Shown here piece after piece: positions 36,082-46,875 of a stretch of DNA of 64,000 nucleotides. Made by a program: the position numbers and the translations under genes. Position 1 is the first letter of the stretch. Every line of letters begins with the position of its first letter. Source of the stretch: Arthrobacter terrae (GTDB taxonomy: Bacteria; Actinomycetota; Actinomycetes; Actinomycetales; Micrococcaceae); NCBI RefSeq assembly GCF_015708085.1, contig NZ_JADNYM010000021.1:1-64000 (forward strand), in the 5' to 3' direction. The notes beneath the pieces are model-generated. The model searched no databases and was not told the DNA's origin. It saw nothing but the letters and a program-made list of their open reading frames with translations.

Positions 36082-38274
36082 TCATGTTCCCTTGGCCACA
36101 CGGGCGCCGTCCAGACCGGGCGCCCCGTCGTTGTAAGCCGTCTTCCGAGGCTCGCGCAGCAGGTGCACCATCGTGTCGATACTGTTGGCGACGCCGTCGG
36201 CCGCGTCCAGGACGGACGGCATGACCGCCTGCCGGACGGCAGGCGGGAGGTCTGGGGACCGTTCCAGATCCCGCCGCAGATCGGCATAGGCGGCACGCTG
36301 GCTGGCCGTTCCGCGCGGCAGCGTCCCCTGCGTCGCGGCATCCGCACAGGCCGCCAGATTGCGGTCCGCACGTGCGATGAACGGTGCCAGCACCGTAAGC
36401 AGCTGCTCAACGGGCTGGTGGGCCTGGTGCATGGAGAGCCTTGCGGCATCTATCACCATCGCGGACTGCACCAGCAAGTGGCTTTGGACCAACACGCCCT
36501 CGGCAATATACAACACCCTAGTTCCGGTGACCGGCTCGGCTTGGGTTCGGTCCAGCGAGGCCTGAGCGTTGGACCGTGCACGGCGCGCACCGACCCGTGC
36601 CGCGTCGATCCGGGACTTGCTCGCCTGCGGATCCGTGACGGCCGCCAGATACCGGCGATACGCCGCGAGAAGTTCGGCCATCCGGGTAGGCAGATAGGCG
36701 CGCTCCCAGGCAGGCCAAGCCGCTGTGGCAACGACCGCGAGAAGGCCAGCCAGGACCGTGTCGACCAGCCGGGGAACGACGACGACGGCAGCCGGGGAGC
36801 CGGCGAGGTCCAGTAAGGCGACCAGGTAGGCCGCGATCCACGTCCCCATGAACAAGGCGTTCGGTGCTCCGGAGGCCCGGACCCCGAAGACGAAGACCAC
36901 CACCAGCGCGATCAGCGCATAGGGACCCGCCGGTGCCAGCAAATACGTGGCCGCCGTGCCAATACACAGCCCCAGCACCGTCCCGACCAGCCGTGCCGTG
37001 GTGCGTTGCAGGGTGGCGGCAAAATCCGGCCGGAGCAGGATCAGCACCATCAGCGGAACCCAGTAGCCGCGGTCCCCTCCTGGCAGCAGCCGGGCCAAGG
37101 CATCGGTCCCGGTCACCAAAATGGCCAGCCGGATGGCGTGCCTGGCAATGGCCGAGTTCCAGTCAAGGTTGGCGCGCAGCGTGGCCAGCGGGGCCTGCAG
37201 CGACACGCGCGACCTGCCCACCCGGGCCGGCCGCTCAACTGCCCTGCCTTCCAGTGCCCCGGGCGTGACGATCCTGCCGCAGGCCCGCAGCTGGCCGCCG
37301 AGAGCCCGCCCGTGCAGGAGTGCGAAGTGTCCGGTGGGCGAGTCCGGAAACCCGGCCATGACTTCCTCCATCCGCGCCAAGGCGGCCATCGCGGGGCCCA
37401 AAGCAGCGTCGTCGAACGGGCGTCCCTTATGCAGCGCCGCGGCGACCGCGTCCAAGGCGATACCTGCGGCCAGCAGCAAATCATGCACCGCCGTCCGTTG
37501 CGTTGTCTTTTCCGCCCGGTCGAACCTTTCCACGCAGTACGCGAGCGCCATGATCTCCAGCCGTAGCCGTTCCGCCTCATCGAGCAACGCACGGTAGGAC
37601 TGCATGCTGGGACCGTGCCCGTGGCCGAACCCGGTGATGGTGTCCCGCGCCTTGTCCAGCACCGCAGCGGCACCGGGCGCAACCCGCTTGGGCTGCGCCG
37701 AACGCGTACGTTCCGCCAGTTTGCCGTAGAGATCCGCCAGCGCCGTGCGTTCAGGGCCGTGCCGGCGCAATGGCCAGCCGGCGACGGCAAGCAGGCTCTG
37801 CACCAGTGCGGCTGCGGTGATCAATGCGGCAATGGACACGGCGTCAGAGGGCGCCTGCGGGAAGCGATTGAGCACAATGGCCACCGCCGTGGCGGCAATG
37901 CCGATCTGCGAGACGTTCGCGCCCAGAGCCAGCAACATGCCGGTAACGAAGGAAAACACAGCAACCAGCAGCAGCGACAGTGGCACCGAGTGGGCGCACA
38001 ACACCGTCAGTCCGCCCCCGACCCCGGCTGCCACGGCCGTGGCGCCCATTCGTGCCAGCCGGAGCCGGTAGCCGCCGGGCCGGTCCGCGAAGGCCGCAAA
38101 CAACGCACCGACTGCGCCGAAGACACCAATGCCGATGTTTCCGGCCGCAATACCAACCACTAGCGGAATCCCCACGCCCACGGCATTCCGCGCGGCCACC
38201 ACGGGGTCCGATTGCGAAAAATCCAGCCGCAGCGATTTTTTGGCGGTGGCGGAGATGGACGTCAGGGCGGGCAT
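36082..38274 (-). CDS. FUSC-family inner-membrane protein
   Basis: The 730-residue protein contains two membrane bundles separated by soluble helical regions, the layout of the FUSC (fusaric-acid-resistance/aromatic-acid exporter-like) family. The first bundle follows SDPVVAARNAVGVGIPLVVG; the second includes NSAIARHAIRLAILVTGTDA, YWVPLMVLILLRPDFAATLQR (the most conserved family motif), then RLVGTVLGLCIG. It may export small acids or modify the membrane barrier; substrates are unknown. The ATG at 38274 (MPALTSISATAKK) is the best-placed start. It is divergent from the CoA-transferase gene. Confidence 0.88.
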   Translation of the reverse strand: MPALTSISATAKKSLRLDFSQSDPVVAARNAVGVGIPLVVGIAAGNIGIGVFGAVGALFAAFADRPGGYRLRLARMGATAVAAGVGGGLTVLCAHSVPLSLLLVAVFSFVTGMLLALGANVSQIGIAATAVAIVLNRFPQAPSDAVSIAALITAAALVQSLLAVAGWPLRRHGPERTALADLYGKLAERTRSAQPKRVAPGAAAVLDKARDTITGFGHGHGPSMQSYRALLDEAERLRLEIMALAYCVERFDRAEKTTQRTAVHDLLLAAGIALDAVAAALHKGRPFDDAALGPAMAALARMEEVMAGFPDSPTGHFALLHGRALGGQLRACGRIVTPGALEGRAVERPARVGRSRVSLQAPLATLRANLDWNSAIARHAIRLAILVTGTDALARLLPGGDRGYWVPLMVLILLRPDFAATLQRTTARLVGTVLGLCIGTAATYLLAPAGPYALIALVVVFVFGVRASGAPNALFMGTWIAAYLVALLDLAGSPAAVVVVPRLVDTVLAGLLAVVATAAWPAWERAYLPTRMAELLAAYRRYLAAVTDPQASKSRIDAARVGARRARSNAQASLDRTQAEPVTGTRVLYIAEGVLVQSHLLVQSAMVIDAARLSMHQAHQPVEQLLTVLAPFIARADRNLAACADAATQGTLPRGTASQRAAYADLRRDLERSPDLPPAVRQAVMPSVLDAADGVANSIDTMVHLLREPRKTAYNDGAPGLDGARVAKGT

Positions 38275-38393
38275 TCCTTCAGTATGGCATCGAGCCCCGG
38301 TGCCGCTATCTGCTTCCATGGGTTTATCGGTTCGGCTCCTGCCCGAACCTAAATAATGCCGCAGAACATACCGAAGAAGATAAAGGACAAGAA

Positions 38394-39590
38394 ATGCTCC
38401 CAGACTCCGCGCCTGCCAAAGAATCACCAGCCGGTCCACTTGACTCAATCATCATCGCCGACTTTTCCCGCGTTTTGGCCGGGCCGCTGGCCACCATGAC
38501 AATGGCGGATCTGGGCGCCCGGGTGATCAAGGTTGAACGGCCCGGGACGGGGGATGACACCCGCCAGTGGGGACCGCCATTTTCCGCGACGGGGGCTACC
38601 TACTTCGAAAGTGTCAACCGCAATAAGGAATCCGTCTGCCTGGACCTGACCGACCCGGCTGACCGGAAACTGGCGCGCACGCTTGCACTGCGGGCCGACG
38701 TGGTCGTCGAGAATTTCATGACCGGCACGATGGAGAAGCTGGGCCTGGGCTACGCGGACCTCGCAGCACAGAACCCGGGTCTGATCTATGCCTCGATCAC
38801 CGGCTTCGGCAGCGCCGGCGGCGCGGCGCTGCCCGGCTACGATTTCATTGTCCAGGCGCTGGGCGGTCTGATGAGCATTACCGGCGAAGCCGACGGCGGT
38901 CCAATCAAGGCCGGCGTCGCACTGGTGGATGTGCTGACCGCCAAGGACGCCACCATTGGCATCCTGGCCGCGCTGGCCGCGCGCCAGGCCACCGGACGCG
39001 GGGCGCGGCTGGAGCTGAATCTGCTCTCCAGCCTGCAGGCAGCCCTGGTCAACCAGGCCCAGGCCTATCTGGGGGCGGACCAAATCCCCGGTCGGATGGG
39101 CAATGACCATCCATCGATCGTGCCCTACCAGTTGCTCCAGTGCGCCGACGGGCCGCTCGCGGTGGCCTGCGGGAACGATGCGCAATTTGCCCGGTTCGCG
39201 GCTGTGCTGGGCCGCGATGAACTTGCCGCCGATCCACGGTTTGCGACCAACAGTGCCCGGGTGGGGCACCGTGTGGAGTTGGTGGAACTGCTGGAGCAGG
39301 TGTTGCATACCGCGCCGGTGGGGAACTGGCAGACCAGATTGAGCGCTGCGGGCATTCCGGCCGGTCCGGTGGCAACCATTGCCGAAGGACTGGACTTCGC
39401 GGATTTGCTCGGGCTTGAGCCCGTCATCGAGGTCCAAAATCCGGCTGGCGAACCGGCTGGCCGGCAGGTGCGCCACCCCATATCGTGGACTCCGCCACTA
39501 CCCGTGCGCCGGCAGGCACCGCCGGAATTGGGGGCGCAGGATCAGAGCGTCCGCGGCTGGCTTGCGGCGGACTGGACGCGAGCGGAGTAG
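38394..39590 (+). CDS. CaiB/BaiF-family (type III) CoA-transferase, probable glutarate CoA-transferase
   Basis: The 398-residue protein has the family III hallmarks: IIIADFSRVLAGPLATMTMADLGARVIKVERPGTGDDTRQWGPP, FLNRNK-like SVNRNKESVCLDL, and the catalytic aspartate at residue 179 (GVALVDVLTAKDA). It transfers CoA between acids through an aspartyl-CoA anhydride. The glutaryl-CoA dehydrogenase gene 57 bp downstream argues for glutarate as acceptor, as in human SUGCT and bacterial glutarate CoA-transferases (inference). AAAGGA precedes the ATG at 38394. Confidence 0.85.
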   Translation: MLPDSAPAKESPAGPLDSIIIADFSRVLAGPLATMTMADLGARVIKVERPGTGDDTRQWGPPFSATGATYFESVNRNKESVCLDLTDPADRKLARTLALRADVVVENFMTGTMEKLGLGYADLAAQNPGLIYASITGFGSAGGAALPGYDFIVQALGGLMSITGEADGGPIKAGVALVDVLTAKDATIGILAALAARQATGRGARLELNLLSSLQAALVNQAQAYLGADQIPGRMGNDHPSIVPYQLLQCADGPLAVACGNDAQFARFAAVLGRDELAADPRFATNSARVGHRVELVELLEQVLHTAPVGNWQTRLSAAGIPAGPVATIAEGLDFADLLGLEPVIEVQNPAGEPAGRQVRHPISWTPPLPVRRQAPPELGAQDQSVRGWLAADWTRAE

Positions 39591-39647
39591 CGTCAATAAG
39601 GTAACGACGCGCGATGTGCCCGGACCCTTCGAACGGAAAGTCATCCC

Positions 39648-40816
39648 ATGACCGACGCTGTTGATCTGATCGATATTGATTCTCTCCTGAGCCCGGCGGA
39701 AATTGCCCTGCGTGCCTCCGTACGGTCTTTCGTGGACAGCACCATCAGGCCCAATATCGCCCACTGGTACGAGGATGCGGTCTTTCCGCTGGACATCGTG
39801 CCGGAAATGGCGAAGCTGGGCCTGCTCGGCATGCATCTAAAAGGCTACGGCTGCGCAGGCCGTTCCGCCGTTGACTATGGCCTTGCCGCGCTGGAACTGG
39901 AAGCCGGTGACTCGGGCCTGCGTACCTTCGTCAGTGTGCAGGGTTCGCTGGCCATGAGCGCCATCCACAAACACGGTTCCGAGGAACAGAAGAACGAGTG
40001 GCTGCCGCGGCTGGCCAGTGGGGAGGCGATCGGCTGCTTCGGCCTGACCGAGCCGACCGCCGGCTCCGATCCCGCAGCGATGAAGACCTTCGCCCGCCGG
40101 GATGGCTCCGGCCCGGATGCGGACTGGATCATCGACGGGAGCAAACGCTGGATCGGCCTTGCATCGGTGGCCCAGGTCGCGGTGATCTGGGCGCAGACCG
40201 AGGACGGAGTCCGCGGATTCGTCATCCCCACCGGCACGCCGGGGTTCACTGCCACCGCGATCGAGCCGAAATTGTCTATGCGCGCCTCCATCCAATGCGA
40301 CATTGAGCTCTCCGGCGTCCGCCTGCCTGCCGGTGCGGCGCTCCCCGGCGCGAAGGGCCTGCGCGGGCCGTTTGAGTGCCTTAATGAGGCCCGGTACGGC
40401 ATCATCTGGGGCGCCATGGGTGCCGCTCGGGACAGCTACCAGACGGCTCTGGATTACTCCAAGGAACGCCTGCAGTTCGATAAACCGCTGGCAGGATACC
40501 AGCTGACGCAGGAGAAACTCGTCAACATGGCCCTGGAAATCAGTAAGGGCACGCTGCTGGCGCTGCATTTGGGCCGGCTCAAGGATGCCGGCAGGCTCAG
40601 CCCGCAGCAGATTTCCGTTGGCAAGCTCAATAACTGCCGGGAGGCCATCGCTATCTGCAGGGAGGCCCGCACCATCCTCGGCGGAAACGGTATCACGCTG
40701 GACTACTCACCCCTGCGGCACGCGAACAACCTGGAGTCCGTGCGTACCTATGAGGGAACCGACGAAGTGCACGCCCTGATCCTGGGTCAACACATCACGG
40801 GGATCCCGGCCTTCCG

Positions 40817-40820
<4 letters not shown>
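39648..40820 (+). CDS. gcdH: Glutaryl-CoA dehydrogenase
   Basis: FAD enzyme that oxidises and decarboxylates glutaryl-CoA to crotonyl-CoA. The 390-residue protein parallels human GCDH closely along its length: SVQGSLAMSAIHKHGSEEQK, GCFGLTEPTAGSDPAAMKT, GPFECLNEARYGIIWGAMGA, LGGNGITLDYSPLRHANNLE and the catalytic glutamate at residue 369 in YEGTDEVHALILG. These GCDH-type blocks distinguish it from general acyl-CoA dehydrogenases. Pairing with the CoA-transferase suggests a route for glutarate, a product of lysine breakdown. Confidence 0.93.
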
Positions 40821-43086
<2,266 letters not shown>

Positions 43087-43152
43087 GTCCTGTGGGCTCA
43101 AGCTTCGGAAGGCCCGGCCAATGAACCGCCCGCCACCTGAGGGTGAACCCGG

Positions 43153-43710
43153 TCAGTGCCAAGCGTGCGGCGCAGGCCTTCGTGCACCGGGCAGGGCATT
43201 AGCCTCCCGCCACTGATGGATCCAGTCCGGAAGGACCAAATCGGCCGGCGGCTGGCCCACCTCGGCGAAAATTTCCGCGTTGCTGACCGGGCCGTTCCTG
43301 CCGACCAACCGGGTGGCGACGTACGCGCGGGCGTAAATCCCGCCGTCGGACACCATGCGATGTTCAAAGTAGATTGCCTTCTCATCCACGCCCACAATTT
43401 TGGTTTCAAGCATGTAGTGCTGCCACAGCTTCAAGGATCTCCGGAAGGCGATTGTCTCCGCGCCGGCGACCGGTTTCCAGCCCCTGGTCCGCATTTTGGC
43501 CCACAGACCGCTGCGGGCCAGATGCCCCAAACGGCCCAAATCCATCAGAGAAAAATACATGCCGTTATTGACATGCATGGCCAGGTCCAGGTCCGTCGGC
43601 AGGACCCGCAGGGAAACCGACGAGGGACCCCAGAAGTCCACTTTTGGGCGGCGTCCGGATAAGACGAGGATGTGGAAGAGCGTGCGCAGGAGCAGATGCA
43701 TAGAGGCCAT
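43153..43710 (-). CDS. Hotdog-fold acyl-CoA thioesterase-like protein (THEM6/4HBT_2 type)
   Basis: The 185-residue protein has an N-terminal hydrophobic helix (MHLLLRTLFHILVL) followed by the hotdog core: SVSLRVLPTDLDLAMHVNNGMYFSLMDLGRLGHLARSGLW, with the D-x5-HVNNGxY motif of 4HBT_2/THEM6-like proteins, then IAFRRSLKLWQHYMLETKIVGVDEKAIYFEHRM. These proteins probably act on acyl thioesters at the membrane; substrate unknown. The start is uncertain (ATG at 43710, ATG at 43701 or GTG at 43740). Confidence 0.78.
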   Translation of the reverse strand: MASMHLLLRTLFHILVLSGRRPKVDFWGPSSVSLRVLPTDLDLAMHVNNGMYFSLMDLGRLGHLARSGLWAKMRTRGWKPVAGAETIAFRRSLKLWQHYMLETKIVGVDEKAIYFEHRMVSDGGIYARAYVATRLVGRNGPVSNAEIFAEVGQPPADLVLPDWIHQWREANALPGARRPAPHAWH

Positions 43711-43749
43711 GTTACCCAGCGGTAACCAAAGCAGGGCCACTGCAGGCCG

Positions 43750-44250
43750 CTAACGATTGGCGAAATAGATCCATACGCCAATAATCCATGTACTGCCGGC
43801 GAGCGAAGCGAAACCGAACTCGGCCAGCAGACCCAGGCCGGTGGCTCTAAGCGCCGCCATACTGGACGAGAGGGCGGCGGCAAAGCTGCGCTGCCGGGCG
43901 AGCTCACTGCCGAACAATCCCAGGATAAAACCGATCAGCAGCCCCACCACCGGAATGATGAAGAAGCCCACGATGCCCAGTACCAGGCCGGCCAGGATGG
44001 AACGCCCCGGAATCTGCCGCCGGCGCATGACCCGTCCGGTCAGTACCGCGCTGGAGAGCATCCCGACCGTCACCAGCAAAAGTCCGACGACGAACACCAC
44101 CCACCCGACCGGGCTCGACACCGCGATGGCCCACGCCAGCAGGCTGAGCGCAATCAGGATGCTGCCCGGCAGTACCGGCACCACAACACCGACGGCCCCG
44201 AGAAGAATGAGCAGTCCGCAGATAATGGTCCAGAGAAGTTGGGTATCCAT
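43750..44250 (-). CDS. DUF456-family membrane protein
   Basis: The 166-residue protein is almost entirely hydrophobic, with about five transmembrane helices and the family pattern LLILLGAVGVVVPVLPGSILIALSLLAWA at the start and ILAGLVLGIVGFFIIPVVGLLIGFILGLFGSEL in the middle. The glycine-rich repeats are typical. Function is unknown. CAGACT lies 6 nt before the ATG at 44250. Possibly transcribed with the thioesterase gene 39 bp downstream. Confidence 0.85.
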   Translation of the reverse strand: MDTQLLWTIICGLLILLGAVGVVVPVLPGSILIALSLLAWAIAVSSPVGWVVFVVGLLLVTVGMLSSAVLTGRVMRRRQIPGRSILAGLVLGIVGFFIIPVVGLLIGFILGLFGSELARQRSFAAALSSSMAALRATGLGLLAEFGFASLAGSTWIIGVWIYFANR

Positions 44251-44318
44251 ACTTTTAGTCTGTCACCGCCCGGCGCCCCCTTTGGGAGGTGGTGATCAGA
44301 TGCCCGTGACCGGTTCCG

Positions 44319-45602
44319 CTAGTCGACGCTCTTGATCTTGACGACAAAGACGGCACCAAGTAGCCCAATCCCCGCCGCCACAATATACAAAAGCAGGTAA
44401 CCGCCGTCGACCGCGGTCACCAATAACCAGGCAACTGCCGGCGCGATCACCTGCGGCAGCGAATTCGCCACATTGATCACCCCCATGTCCTTCCCTCGGT
44501 CGGCCGCGAACGGAAGAACCTGTGTCAGGAGTGCAAAATCCACGGCCAGGTACGCGCCGTAGCCAACACCCAGGACCGCAGCTCCGACCAGCGCACCCGG
44601 CCAGGAGGGGAAAAAAGCCAAAATGAGGGCGGCGAGCGCAATGATGACGGAAGAGCCGATCACGAAGGGCTTCCGCTTGCCCACCCGGTCCGTCCAAAGT
44701 CCGCCAATCACGGCCGTCACCAGTGTCGTCACCGCGTAAATACCCGTCAGGATCAGCACTCCGAACGCGGGATCGGGGTAATGCACCGCGTCACTGAGGA
44801 AGAACAGCAGATACAGCGTCACCAGGTGCGTGCCGACATTGACAAGGAAGCGCGTCAGCCAGGCCCAGCAGAAATCCGGGAAGGCAAACGGCCTAACGAA
44901 CCCGACGATGAAGCCGCGCAGGGAGAACGGCGGCCGGAGGCTCGGATCCAGCGGCTGGTCCTGGGAGGTGAACAGGTACATGACGATCCCGAGCATCAGC
45001 ACCGCCGCACAGATGATGTAGCCGAGCGCGAAATTGCCGGCCACGGCGGCTGCCACGCCGGCACCGACCAGAATGCCGGCCGTGGTGCCCATCGAGGCAA
45101 GGCCGCCGACAGTGCCGCGTTGGCGTACGGGAACCCGGTCCGGAATGGCGGCAGTGATGGCCGCAACCGCTCCATTGCAGCCCAGCTGAACCAGGCACCA
45201 CAGCGCGGTCATCGCGGCCACGCCGGGTGCGGCAGTGAGGCCAAGCAGGCCGATGGTTCCCAGCAGCGCACCGATCAGCACCCAGGGAACCCGGCGGCCG
45301 AACCGGGACAGCGTCCGGTCCGAGAACGCTCCGAACAGCGGGTTTGCCACCAGCGATACGGCCGCACCGCAGCCGGTCACCAAGGCCAGAATGGCCTCCT
45401 TCTGCGGGGCGTCAAAATAGATGGCCTGCTGGCCCAGCAATACCTGGAGCGGGCCGAAGAACGCTGCGTTGATGCCGACATTCACCAGCACCACGCCAGC
45501 GGTCCAGCGGTGGCGCACGTTCCGGACCGGTTCGTTGAGCGCGCTTGCCGACGGGGGAATGTTCATCGCGGGGAAACTCTCCGCCGGCTGACCGAACGTC
45601 AT
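44319..45602 (-). CDS. MFS transporter (GPH/SLC45-like sugar-type)
   Basis: The 427-residue protein has 12 predicted transmembrane helices, starting VVLVNVGINAAFFGPLQVLLGQQAIYFD and with the loop motif NPLFGAFSDRTLSRFGRRVPW between helices 2 and 3 (R-x2-GRR-PW, as in sugar-type cation symporters) and FALLTQVLPFAADRGKDMGV. Substrate unknown; a sugar or polyol is plausible given the adjacent Gfo/Idh/MocA oxidoreductase in the same direction. AAGGGG lies 5 nt before the ATG at 45602. Three tandem 16-bp repeats occupy its upstream region. Confidence 0.82.
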   Translation of the reverse strand: MTFGQPAESFPAMNIPPSASALNEPVRNVRHRWTAGVVLVNVGINAAFFGPLQVLLGQQAIYFDAPQKEAILALVTGCGAAVSLVANPLFGAFSDRTLSRFGRRVPWVLIGALLGTIGLLGLTAAPGVAAMTALWCLVQLGCNGAVAAITAAIPDRVPVRQRGTVGGLASMGTTAGILVGAGVAAAVAGNFALGYIICAAVLMLGIVMYLFTSQDQPLDPSLRPPFSLRGFIVGFVRPFAFPDFCWAWLTRFLVNVGTHLVTLYLLFFLSDAVHYPDPAFGVLILTGIYAVTTLVTAVIGGLWTDRVGKRKPFVIGSSVIIALAALILAFFPSWPGALVGAAVLGVGYGAYLAVDFALLTQVLPFAADRGKDMGVINVANSLPQVIAPAVAWLLVTAVDGGYLLLYIVAAGIGLLGAVFVVKIKSVD

Positions 45603-45631
45603 GGCACCCCTTCTTCCCCACGGACAGCCGC

Positions 45632-45679
45632 CGGTGTTTGTGATCAGCGGTGTCTATAATCAGCGGTGTCTGTGATCAG
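45632..45679. repeat. Three tandem 16-bp repeats upstream of the MFS gene
   Basis: Copies at 45632-45647, 45648-45663 and 45664-45679 follow CGGTGT[T/C]TGTGATCAG, the middle one reading CGGTGTCTATAATCAG. Copies 1 and 3 contain the palindrome TGATCA. The position 30-77 bp upstream of the start codon and the spacing near 1.5 turns suggest regulator binding sites or iteron-like slippage products; the middle copy could overlap a -10 box (TATAGA on the minus strand). Confidence 0.75.
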
Positions 45680-45729
45680 CGTAATGCCATCTGGGCGTGG
45701 TGCATCCGGCCGTGGGCTGCCGGCACGGT

Positions 45730-46758
45730 TCAGCCATGCTGTGCCCGCACCGTTTCAATGATTTTCAACGCCTCCACAGCGTCCGCCGGGTCGACCGGAA
45801 GCGGACCGCCGTCCAGCAGCGCCGCCGCGAGCAACTGGTAGAACGCCGGGAAATTGCCGGGTTCGGTCGGCACCGGACTCAGCGCCCCGTCCAGACCCAG
45901 AACACCCCAATTCTGCTCGGGGTCTTTGCCGTACCCCGGGGTCCCGGGCAGCACGCCGGCGATGATCTGTGTCTCCTGCAGGTCCGCGGTGGCCTTGGTG
46001 TATGCCGCCGATGAGCCGAGCACGCGCAGTCTGGGCCCCTTTTGCGCGGCACTAAGATTCATCCACAAATGCGAGCGCACGCCAGTTGCATGCAGCAGTG
46101 CCACGAAATCGTCGTCGTCCGCTTTTTCCTGCGGCCGTCGTGCACTCAACTCGCTGTACACCTGCGTCACCGGCCCGAAAAGCTGCAGCGCCTGGTCAAT
46201 CAAATGACTCCCGAGGTCATACAGCAGGCCACCGCCGTCGTGGGCCTTGGCTTCGGCTTTCCAGCGCTTGGAAATCTCCTGCGACCAGCGCTCCATCCGT
46301 GATTCAAAGCGGTACACCTCCCCCAGCGCGCCGGCATCCAGCAGTTTTCGCAGTGTCAGATATTCACCATCCCAGCGCCGGTTTTGGTAGACGGTCAGCG
46401 GCACCCCCATGGCGGCGGCATGAGCCACCAGCTCCTGCCCTTGGACAGAGGTGAGCGCAAAGGGCTTGTCAACGACGACGGCGATCCTGCGGTCCAGGGC
46501 GGCGTGCGCTAACGGCGCATGGCTGGCCGGAGGTGTACCGAGTATGGCCAGATCAAGCCCCGGACGGGCGAAAAGTTCCTCTGCGGTGTCCACAATCCGC
46601 GCGTGCGGGTACCGCCGCTGCGCCAGGGCACGCCGTTCCGGATTGGCTGTGACGATAAAATCCAGGCTGTAGCGCAGGTTCGCTGCGATGGCGGGAGCAT
46701 GAAAAACGCTGCCGGCCAGGCCAAAGCCGACGACGGCGGTGCTGATGAGCTGCTGCAT
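45730..46758 (-). CDS. Gfo/Idh/MocA-family oxidoreductase
   Basis: The 342-residue NAD(P)-dependent dehydrogenase has the Rossmann motif STAVVGFGLAGSVFHAPAI, the family-defining VVVDKPFAL (E/D-KP) and GGGLLYDLGSHLIDQALQLFG with the catalytic histidine region (D-x3-H). Such enzymes oxidise sugars, inositols or bile-pigment-like compounds; the substrate cannot be told. ATG at 46758 gives a normal length; the upstream 44 residues of the longer frame look non-coding. Divergent from the S9 peptidase gene. Confidence 0.87.
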   Translation of the reverse strand: MQQLISTAVVGFGLAGSVFHAPAIAANLRYSLDFIVTANPERRALAQRRYPHARIVDTAEELFARPGLDLAILGTPPASHAPLAHAALDRRIAVVVDKPFALTSVQGQELVAHAAAMGVPLTVYQNRRWDGEYLTLRKLLDAGALGEVYRFESRMERWSQEISKRWKAEAKAHDGGGLLYDLGSHLIDQALQLFGPVTQVYSELSARRPQEKADDDDFVALLHATGVRSHLWMNLSAAQKGPRLRVLGSSAAYTKATADLQETQIIAGVLPGTPGYGKDPEQNWGVLGLDGALSPVPTEPGNFPAFYQLLAAALLDGGPLPVDPADAVEALKIIETVRAQHG

Positions 46759-46862
46759 GGCTGCCACCTTACCCTCGGCGGCCAGCAGCGAAAGGTCAGG
46801 CGTCCAGCTCATGGGGTCCGCACTCGCCTCACGTACGCTGGTGCCCTCACGGTGGGACGGAT

Positions 46863-46868
46863 TAGGCT
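46863..46868 (+). promoter_or_regulatory. -10 element of a leaderless start
   Basis: TAGGCT ends 7 nt before the GTG at 46876. The same hexamer precedes the next gene (48910-48915). Confidence 0.55.
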
Positions 46869-46875
46869 CGGCAGA

